Shown in pieces: positions 7,747 to 12,068 of a stretch of DNA of 12,068 nucleotides. The stretch's first letter is position 1; each line of letters begins with the position of its first letter. Location of the stretch: positions 1 through 12,068 of the forward strand of contig JAHEDF010000064.1 of assembly GCA_024641365.1 (NCBI GenBank), in the 5' to 3' direction. This DNA is from Planctomycetota bacterium. GTDB taxonomy: Bacteria; Planctomycetota; UBA11346. Position numbers and translations under genes: made by a program. The notes beneath the pieces are model-generated. The model did not search any database and was not told where the DNA came from. It saw only the letters and a program-made list of their open reading frames with translations.

Positions 7747-8172
7747 TTAAACGACTTTTACCGAAATTTTCTTTGGCTGTTCGCTTTCAGGGCGTTGTAA
7801 TGTGACAATTAGCAGTCCGTGAACACTTTTTGCCTCAGTCTTATTCGCATCAATCGCGAACGGTAAATGTACAGTGCGGGAAATAGCTTGTTTTGTAGTT
7901 TGCTCTTCAGGATTGGTATCTGGAGACTGTACTGAAATGGTCAAAGCATCGCCGTGAACAGTTATGCCGACTAATTGTGGATCGATGCCTGGGATCTCGG
8001 CGGTTACAACGGCCGCGTGTTCATCGCTACGAATATTAATTGGGAGACTAACGGTAGAAGCGAAATCAGTAGCCGTCCGATTGGAGACGATTTGGTGTAA
8101 TTCGTCCATCCAGTTGTCGAGCTGTGCCCAGGGGGTGAACTGGCGGAAGCGGTCGTGATGGGTAAATAACAT
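7747..8172 (-). CDS. hsp20: small heat-shock protein, Hsp20/alpha-crystallin family (first of pair)
   Basis: Holdase chaperone of 141 residues. The N-terminal arm (FRQFTPWAQLDNWMDELHQIV, about 9-29) has the 'W-x-x-x-x-x-x-W/F' pattern common in bacterial sHSPs. The alpha-crystallin domain (about 43-128) has NIRSDEHAAVVTAEIPGIDPQLVGITVHGDALTIS, then RTVHLPFAID and GLLIVTLQRPE, which replaces the more usual GxLxxxLPK. The C terminus ISVKVV supplies the I/V-x-V docking motif. It is clearly diverged from the second copy, so this is not a recent duplication. Its ATG has AAGGAG 8 bases upstream, partly hidden in a hairpin (separate entry). A sigma-54-like promoter lies 69 bases upstream of the start codon. 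Confidence 0.93.
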   Translation of the reverse strand: MLFTHHDRFRQFTPWAQLDNWMDELHQIVSNRTATDFASTVSLPINIRSDEHAAVVTAEIPGIDPQLVGITVHGDALTISVQSPDTNPEEQTTKQAISRTVHLPFAIDANKTEAKSVHGLLIVTLQRPESEQPKKISVKVV

Positions 8173-8178
8173 GATGAC

Positions 8179-8194
8179 TTCTCCTTGAGGAAAA
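8179..8194 (-). promoter_or_regulatory. SD-sequestering hairpin, possible RNA thermometer of hsp20
   Basis: In the hsp20 leader, read on the minus strand, UUUUCC (8194-8189) can pair with GGAGAA (8184-8179) around a UCAA tetraloop. This gives six pairs with one G-U and covers most of the AAGGAG ribosome binding site. A run of four U facing the SD purines is the layout of fourU RNA thermometers, which open on heating. Short stems near an SD can occur by chance, so this is a proposal. Confidence 0.4.
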
Positions 8195-8240
8195 TTGGTT
8201 GTATGTGGCTTGGAATACTGCCCACACTCACAACTCTCTT

Positions 8241-8256
8241 TGCAGGAAGCATGCCA
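8241..8256 (-). promoter_or_regulatory. candidate sigma-54 promoter of the hsp20 operon
   Basis: The minus strand reads TGGCATGCTTCCTGCA. Against the RpoN consensus TGGCACG-N4-TTGCW it has the invariant GG and GC at the exact 10-base spacing and differs at two positions (C to T, T to C). Transcription would start near 8230, leaving a leader of about 60 bases. A match this good is expected by chance about once in a window this size, so its place before a stress gene is what makes it suggestive. No rpoN or activator gene is in the window. Confidence 0.45.
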
Positions 8257-8362
8257 ATAGAAGCAATTTCATAAGTGATTGCCAAACAACGACTAAGAAT
8301 GCAGTGCTCGTTGAGAGTAATTTTATTTGATCAATTTGAAAAAACAAAACGACAAAAAAAGT

Positions 8363-8400
8363 CATTATGACACGATAATGGTTCATAATGTTTCATAATG
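8363..8400. repeat. CATTAT-N6-ATAATG dyad plus helix-phased ATAATG repeats
   Basis: CATTAT (8363-8368) and ATAATG (8375-8380) form a perfect 18-base dyad. ATAATG recurs at 8385-8390 and 8395-8400, exactly 10 bases apart, within the decamers GATAATGGTT, CATAATGTTT and CATAATGGCA. This is the shape of a protein binding site with extra half-sites on one helix face. It lies about 130 bases upstream of the sigma-54-like element, a usual enhancer distance, but could serve rpsB instead. CATAAT also resembles a -10 hexamer. Confidence 0.5.
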
Positions 8401-8530
8401 GCAATAAAAAGGTTTTAATAGTGGGTAAATAACAAATCACATCACGTACAAAGCAGTACTATTTCAATCAAACAGACCGTTTTTATAGGCTTTAACCTAG
8501 CGAAATCTTTATTTTGAACTCCCGTTCGTG

Positions 8531-8796
8531 TGGGTGCGTAGACATCTGTGCAGGTTTGAGTGTGGACCAGGTCACCAATTACGAGCAAACAATCGGTAGA
8601 AATGGGGACCTACCGGTTGACCGAGAGTGAGTGTTTTGTAGCTTGCCGCCCTTCCTCGTACCAGGCGTCTGGTGCGAAACTGTGGACCTCGCTGCCGCGC
8701 ATCGGTTTCTCGATGCCAGGGAGTACGCCGACGGCCACAGTAGTGACACCCAAATGCGTATTCCCAAACCGACTTCCGTGCAGAGGAAGTCTGGAG
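8531..8796 (+). ncRNA. candidate structured RNA leader upstream of rpsB
   Basis: The stretch is visibly richer in G+C than the DNA to its left and packs several complementary arms. AATCGGTAG (8591-8599) pairs with CTACCGGTT (8610-8618) with one G-U. TCGTACCAG (8656-8664) pairs with CTGGTGCGA (8669-8677) around a GCGT loop. GCATCG (8699-8704) pairs with CGATGC (8711-8716), enclosed by ACTGTGG (8679-8685) with CCACAGT (8735-8741). GACTTCC (8771-8777) pairs with GGAAGTC (8785-8791), ending two bases before the rpsB SD. Longer-range pairs are TGGGTG (8531-8536) with CACCCA (8747-8752), and GGTTTG (8553-8558) with CAAACC (8765-8770), which cross each other as a pseudoknot would. I do not recognise it as RNase P RNA, tmRNA, SRP RNA, 6S RNA or a known riboswitch. 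An S2-feedback leader is the simplest reading. Ends are approximate. Confidence 0.45.
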
Positions 8797-8802
8797 CATT
8801 AA

Positions 8803-9525
8803 ATGGCTATCGTTGATGTAAAAGAATTACTGGAATCAGGAATTCACTTTGGAACCGCCGCTAGTTTGTGGCACCCACGCATGAAACCGTATATTTACGG
8901 CAAGCGTAACTCCATCCATATCATTAATATTAAAGAAACCGTTCGTGGTTTAATTCAAGCGCATTATTACGCGCAGAAACTTGGTAAAGCCAATAAGACA
9001 TTATTATTTGTTGGCACCAAACGCCAAGCTCGTGACGTCATTCGTGACGCAGCACGATCAGCTGGTATGCCTTTCGTAGCAGAACGTTGGTTAGGTGGCA
9101 CGCTCACGAATTTTGACACCGTTCGTGCTTCGATTCGTCGCCTTGATGAAATTGAAAAGAATATGGCGAACCCAGAATATATTCGCCAATCGAAAAAAGT
9201 GCAGGCACGCGATGGACGTGAACGTCGTCGTATTTTACGCAACCTCGAAGGTGTGCGTAATATGACGAAATTACCAGATGCGATGTTTGTCGTCGATCCA
9301 GCAAAAGAAATGAGTGCCGTTCGTGAAGCGCACCGTTTAAATATTCCGCTCATTGGTTTGGTTGATAGCGATACGGATCCTGAATTAGTGAACTTACCAA
9401 TTCCTGGTAATGACGATGGTATCCGTGCGATCCAATCAGTAATTAAAGTTATCTTGGACGGCTTGGCCAAAGGTCGCGCTAACCAAGTAACGAAAGCTGA
9501 ACCCGCTGCAGCTCCCGCGTCCTAA
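8803..9525 (+). CDS. rpsB: 30S ribosomal protein S2
   Basis: Late-assembling small-subunit protein that bridges the 30S head and body and is needed for S1 binding and mRNA positioning. The 240 residues cover the family core: LLESGIHFGTAASLWHPRMKPYIYGKRNSIHIINIKETVRGL (9-50), LLFVGTKRQARDVIRDAA (67-84), ERWLGGTLTNF (93-103), a charged coiled-coil insertion (about 105-145), and LPDAMFVVDPAKEMSAVREAHRLNIPLIGLVDSDTDPELVNLPIPGNDDGIRAI. The 'PYIYGKRN-IHIINIKETVRGL' form is, to my knowledge, planctomycete-like. The tail is short and alanine-rich. GGAG (8793-8796) lies 6 bases before the ATG. It is followed by tsf in the near-universal rpsB-tsf order. The structured leader just upstream may regulate it. 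Confidence 0.97.
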   Translation: MAIVDVKELLESGIHFGTAASLWHPRMKPYIYGKRNSIHIINIKETVRGLIQAHYYAQKLGKANKTLLFVGTKRQARDVIRDAARSAGMPFVAERWLGGTLTNFDTVRASIRRLDEIEKNMANPEYIRQSKKVQARDGRERRRILRNLEGVRNMTKLPDAMFVVDPAKEMSAVREAHRLNIPLIGLVDSDTDPELVNLPIPGNDDGIRAIQSVIKVILDGLAKGRANQVTKAEPAAAPAS

Positions 9526-9544
9526 ATCAGTGAACAATCACGTG

Positions 9545-9570
9545 TTCGCGCTGCATTTTTGTGGCGCGAA
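9545..9570 (+). other. intercistronic hairpin between rpsB and tsf
   Basis: TTCGCGC (9545-9551) pairs perfectly with GCGCGAA (9564-9570) around a 12-base loop, 19 bases after the rpsB stop. No T-run follows, so full termination is unlikely. In E. coli a partial attenuator lies between rpsB and tsf and lowers EF-Ts relative to S2; this stem sits in the matching place and may play a similar part. That is an inference. Confidence 0.4.
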
Positions 9571-9668
9571 TAATGTGATCACAGCTGACGAACGCTGTTG
9601 ATGACCATGGTGTAGTTAGCGCTATGGTTGTTTGCCTCAGCATCACCTTTACCCCCGAAATAACGGCT

Positions 9669-10514
9669 ATGAATACTCCCAATCTCGAAATTTCCGCCAA
9701 GCTGGTCATGAGTCTGCGTGATCGCACCAATTTACCAATGATGAAATGTAAGGCAGCTTTGGAAGCAACCAAGGGCGCACATGCTGATGCCGATGCATGG
9801 ATTGACGCAGCAATTGAACATTTACGTAAGCAGGGCTTGGCCGCTGCTGATAAATTCGCAGGCCGCGAAACCACACAAGGTGGTTTAGGACTGGCATTAA
9901 AAGACGGTAAAGGCGTTATTGTATTGCTTGGTTGCCAAACAGACTTCGTTTCTGGTAACGATGTATTTAAGGAATTTGTTAAACAATTAGCTGAAACAGC
10001 CTTGAGTGGCAATGCCAATGATGTTGATGCATTAAAAGCAGCGGCATTTGACGGAACCACGGTTGCTGATGCTATTCCTCTTAAAATCCAACAAATTGGT
10101 GAAAATTTAGTGTTAGCAAAAGTGTCAGCACTCGCTGGTGACGTGGTGGTTGGCTATAATCACGGCGGAAAAATTGCGACTTTGGTCAGTGGAACTGGTG
10201 ATTCCGCTAAATTACGTATGATTGCTTTACACGTTGCATCTGCAAATCCTGCACCACTCGCCTTAAAGCGCGAAGATGTTGATCCTGCAATCGTCGCCAA
10301 AGAAGAAGAAATCTTAATGGCAACTCCTGAAGTACAGGCGAAACCAGAAGCAATGCGCTCCAAAATTGTCCAAGGTAAATTAGGTCGTTTCTTTAAAGAG
10401 CAGGTCTTACTCGAACAAGAAATGTTACTCGATGCCGAAAAAGGTGAAACAGTTGAGAAATACGCAAAACGTCATGGTTTGACTGTGACCGGATTTGTGC
10501 GCTTAGCCGTTTAA
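9669..10514 (+). CDS. tsf: translation elongation factor Ts
   Basis: Guanine-nucleotide exchange factor that recycles EF-Tu.GDP to EF-Tu.GTP. From ATG 9669 the protein has 281 residues, close to the 283 of E. coli. It starts EISAKLVMSLRDRTNLPMMKCKAALEATKG, the UBA-like N-terminal domain that contacts the EF-Tu G domain, and has the core CQTDFVSGNDVFKEFV with the TDFV motif (91-94) that disturbs the magnesium site of EF-Tu. The C-terminal part (RSKIVQGKLGRFFKEQVLLEQEMLLD) is also typical. An upstream ATG at 9624 would add 15 residues (MVVCLSITFTPEITA) with no counterpart in the family, so I reject it. No Shine-Dalgarno is obvious at either start. It is 143 bases after rpsB and ends in a strong terminator. 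Confidence 0.96.
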   Translation: MNTPNLEISAKLVMSLRDRTNLPMMKCKAALEATKGAHADADAWIDAAIEHLRKQGLAAADKFAGRETTQGGLGLALKDGKGVIVLLGCQTDFVSGNDVFKEFVKQLAETALSGNANDVDALKAAAFDGTTVADAIPLKIQQIGENLVLAKVSALAGDVVVGYNHGGKIATLVSGTGDSAKLRMIALHVASANPAPLALKREDVDPAIVAKEEEILMATPEVQAKPEAMRSKIVQGKLGRFFKEQVLLEQEMLLDAEKGETVEKYAKRHGLTVTGFVRLAV

Positions 10515-10537
10515 TCTTTTTGTAATTGATAGCATGC

Positions 10538-10566
10538 AACGCCTCGGTCAGTACCGAGGCGTTTTT
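10538..10566 (+). terminator. rho-independent terminator of rpsB-tsf
   Basis: AACGCCTCGGT (10538-10548) and ACCGAGGCGTT (10553-10563) form a perfect 11-bp, GC-rich stem with a CAGT loop; the T-run 10562-10566 follows the GC part of the stem. It starts 23 bases after the tsf stop and separates the operon from purT. Confidence 0.95.
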
Positions 10567-10596
10567 GCATCACGCGATTATTTTGGTTAATAATCG
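10565..10596 (+). promoter_or_regulatory. candidate purT promoter with overlapping palindrome
   Basis: Immediately after the tsf terminator, TTGCAT (10565-10570) is followed after 18 bases by AATAAT (10589-10594), 3 and 5 of 6 matches to sigma-70 hexamers. A perfect 8-bp inverted repeat, CGATTATT (10575-10582) and AATAATCG (10589-10596), fills the spacer and covers the -10. Such placement fits a repressor operator; it does not resemble the E. coli PurR box. In RNA it would instead be a weak AU-rich hairpin. Confidence 0.4.
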
Positions 10597-10622
10597 TATT
10601 CGTTTACCCGGATCCCCATAAC

Positions 10623-11846
10623 ATGACTTCAATCGGCACGCCATTATCGTCCTCCGCAACCAAAGTATTACTCCTTGGTTCAGGTGAATTAGGCAAAGAA
10701 GTGGTGATTGAATTGCAGCGATTGGGTTGCGAAGTCATTGCTTGCGATCGCTATGACAATGCGCCTGCCATGCAGGTGGCCCATCGTAGCTATGTATTTT
10801 CTATGATGGATGGTGTACGTTTACGCGAAGTCGTCGAAGCTGAAAAACCGCATTTAATTGTTCCAGAAATTGAAGCAATTGCGACTGATGTGCTAGTCGA
10901 ATTAGAAAAAGAAGGTTACCACGTCGTTCCGTCAGCAAATGCAGCAAAATTGACGATGAATCGCGAAGGCATTCGTCGCCTTGCAGCAGAACAATTAGGT
11001 TTGCCAACCTCGCCCTATAAATTTATTAATACACGCGAAGAATTTGCTGCGGCCGCTGAAACATTAAAATACCCATGTGTCATTAAACCAATTATGTCGT
11101 CATCTGGTAAAGGGCAAAGTTTAGTAAAATCGCCAAGTGATTTAGATCGAGCATGGAAATATGCGCAAGAAGGCTCGCGTACTGGTGCGGGCACCTGCAT
11201 CGTGGAAGGCTTTGTTCGCTTTACCTATGAAATTACGGTATTAACTGTTGCTGCTGAAAATGGCATACAATGTTGTCCACCCATTGGTCATATTCAAAAG
11301 GATGGCGACTACCGCGAATCGTGGCAGCCCACAGAAATGACAACGACTGCTTGGGATGAAGCGCAACGAATTGCTAAGCGAGTTGTGTCAGCGCTTGGGG
11401 GACGCGGCATTTTCGGGGTTGAATTATTTGTCTGTGGCAGCGCCGCCGCAGATGATGAAACCGTCATGTTTAGTGAAGTAAGCCCACGTCCCCACGACAC
11501 CGGTTTAGTTACCATTGGCAGTCAGCAGCTCAGTGAATTTGCTTTGCATGCGCGTGCAATTTTAGGTCTTCCTGTTCCAGAAGTAAAAATTCTGCGACCA
11601 GCAGCGAGTGTTGCCATTTTGGGTGAGGGAGAGGGTGTTCCGACGTTTATGGGTTTAGATGAAGCCTTGGCGATTCCTGAAAGCCAACTCCGTTTGTTTG
11701 GTAAACCGGTATGCACTGGTAAGCGTCGGTTAGCTGTGGCCATTGCAGCTGCGGACACCGTTGATGAGGCGCGAGAACGCGCGCAACAGGTTGCGAGCGC
11801 AGTCACGATACAATTAGCTAAAGCCTCCGCTGCCGCTGGCACCTAA
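10623..11846 (+). CDS. purT: formate-dependent phosphoribosylglycinamide formyltransferase (GAR transformylase 2)
   Basis: ATP-grasp enzyme that makes formyl phosphate from formate and ATP and passes the formyl group to GAR, the third step of purine synthesis, without folate. Its 407 residues follow E. coli PurT (392) almost block for block from the first residue (MTSIGT against MTLLGT), which fixes the start. Visible are GSGELGKEV (19-27), PEIEAIATD with E82 (81-89), [15 protein letters not shown] (109-123), [12 protein letters not shown] (155-166), [10 protein letters not shown] (227-236), FGVELFVCG (264-272) and [12 protein letters not shown] (283-294) with metal and ATP ligands. Extra length is a small insertion around [13 protein letters not shown] and an alanine-rich tail. 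No Shine-Dalgarno is visible. It appears to be its own transcription unit. No other purine gene is in view. Confidence 0.97.
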   Translation: MTSIGTPLSSSATKVLLLGSGELGKEVVIELQRLGCEVIACDRYDNAPAMQVAHRSYVFSMMDGVRLREVVEAEKPHLIVPEIEAIATDVLVELEKEGYHVVPSANAAKLTMNREGIRRLAAEQLGLPTSPYKFINTREEFAAAAETLKYPCVIKPIMSSSGKGQSLVKSPSDLDRAWKYAQEGSRTGAGTCIVEGFVRFTYEITVLTVAAENGIQCCPPIGHIQKDGDYRESWQPTEMTTTAWDEAQRIAKRVVSALGGRGIFGVELFVCGSAAADDETVMFSEVSPRPHDTGLVTIGSQQLSEFALHARAILGLPVPEVKILRPAASVAILGEGEGVPTFMGLDEALAIPESQLRLFGKPVCTGKRRLAVAIAAADTVDEARERAQQVASAVTIQLAKASAAAGT

Positions 11847-11901
11847 GCATGGTTGCTCAAGTGAGCTCAACGCGACCGATGTGCGTGAGGTATATTCGGA
11901 T

Positions 11902-12068
11902 ATGAACATCCTGAAGTCCGCCGCTCGCTATGGTTGTCATGGAATAGTGCTTTTTTTGCACTGTGCGTCTTTTCTTGGTGCAGTCGATTACGACGAAGCG
12001 CCCATATTTTATAGTGCTACGCCAGTTCATGATCCCGTTCAGCAATTAATGAAAAAAATAGCTGCCGG
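11902..12068 (+). CDS. secreted protein of unknown function (5' end only)
   Basis: ATG 11902 opens a frame that continues past the window; 55 complete codons are visible. The N terminus is a likely signal peptide: MNILKSAARYGC, a hydrophobic core GIVLFLHCASFLG, then cleavage possible after the alanine of FLGA (residue 27). The mature part begins VDYDEAPIFYSATPVHDPVQQLMKKIAAG. This 'YD-x-APIxYS ... DPVxxL' block recalls the N terminus of secreted proteins common in planctomycetes and verrucomicrobia, but I cannot name the family from 55 residues. GAGG (11887-11890) lies 11 bases upstream and is an acceptable ribosome binding site. An in-frame GTG at 11881 is a less likely start. It follows purT by 55 bases on the same strand. 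Confidence 0.6.
   Translation, partial: MNILKSAARYGCHGIVLFLHCASFLGAVDYDEAPIFYSATPVHDPVQQLMKKIAA

Larger units (their letters stand above)
8173..8802. other. 630-base intergenic region between divergent hsp20 and rpsB
   Basis: No credible gene is present; the short frames in it have no family-like features. From left to right it holds the hsp20 leader with an SD hairpin (8179-8194), a sigma-54-like element (8241-8256, minus), an AT-rich stretch with a TTGATCAA palindrome (8327-8334), a dyad with helix-phased repeats (8363-8400), another AT-rich stretch to about 8515 where the rpsB promoter probably lies but cannot be assigned with confidence, and a GC-richer, stem-rich leader (about 8521-8796). 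No CIRCE element (TTAGCACTC-N9-GAGTGCTAA) was found. Confidence 0.7.

Noticed and set aside
8281..8320. GCAGTGCTC...GAGAG looked at as a CIRCE/HrcA operator for hsp20
   Set aside because: CIRCE needs TTAGCACTC-N9-GAGTGCTAA; only a short partial match exists and the second arm is absent.
8561..8576. ACCAGGTCA resembles part of the SRP 4.5S RNA
   Set aside because: The invariant GGAAGCA/AGCAG loop that should follow is missing.
8783..8796. GAGGAAGTCTGGAG resembles the GAGGAAAGTCCGGGCT block of RNase P RNA
   Set aside because: It sits at the very end of the intergenic region, directly before rpsB, with no room for the rest of RNase P RNA downstream, and the other conserved blocks are absent on both strands.
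8560..8802. 80-residue plus-strand frame and a 75-residue minus-strand frame in the rpsB leader
   Set aside because: No SD, no conserved-looking segments, and the same bases are better explained as RNA stems. Long frames on both strands here reflect the higher GC content.
8967..9470. 167-residue open frame on the minus strand opposite rpsB
   Set aside because: Serine/arginine-rich shadow of the S2 gene without any recognisable domain.
9527..10060. 177-residue open frame on the minus strand opposite tsf
   Set aside because: It mirrors the strongly conserved EF-Ts gene, has no family-like motifs and no ribosome binding site; it is a by-product of codon use.
11850..11870. GCTCA-AG-TGAGC palindrome after purT as a terminator
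   Set aside because: Five-base arms with a two-base loop and no T-run; too weak to stop transcription.

Overview
The window looks chromosomal and comes from a bacterium of moderate GC content, most likely a planctomycete or a close relative in the PVC group. This is inferred from three things seen here: the S2 protein type (a 'PYIYGKRN-IHIINIKETVRGL' N-terminal block), a large membrane-anchored PknB-type kinase with a sandwich-like extracytoplasmic end, and a secreted protein at the right edge beginning with a 'DYDEAPIFYSAT' block of a kind I associate with planctomycete and verrucomicrobial secreted proteins. No database search was possible, so the phylum is an inference. There are no tRNAs, rRNAs, CRISPR arrays, insertion sequences or phage genes.

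Left part (1-3500, minus strand): aroK (shikimate kinase), then dnaB (replicative helicase, with an unusual insertion in its N-terminal part), then a membrane-anchored protein of unknown function that runs off the left edge. Gaps are 113 and 52 bases, so this may be one transcript. aroK and the kinase diverge from a 181-base region with tandem 10- and 11-base repeats.

Middle (3682-8172): a 950-residue transmembrane Ser/Thr kinase on the plus strand converges on a minus-strand cluster that reads hsp20-hsp20-rnpA-yidD. The last two genes overlap by 4 bases. The small heat-shock genes have a sigma-54-like -24/-12 element, an upstream dyad in a typical enhancer position, and a short U-rich hairpin over the first ribosome binding site. 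Together these suggest stress control at two levels. All are sequence-based proposals.

Right part (8173-12068, plus strand): a 630-base intergenic region whose last ~270 bases look like a structured RNA leader, then rpsB and tsf (S2 and EF-Ts) ending in a textbook rho-independent terminator. purT (formate-dependent purine synthesis) follows, with a palindrome over its likely promoter, and then the start of a secreted protein cut by the window edge.

Most genes are housekeeping. The strongest candidates for something undescribed are the structured rpsB leader and the combined sigma-54 / enhancer / RNA-thermometer arrangement of the small heat-shock operon.
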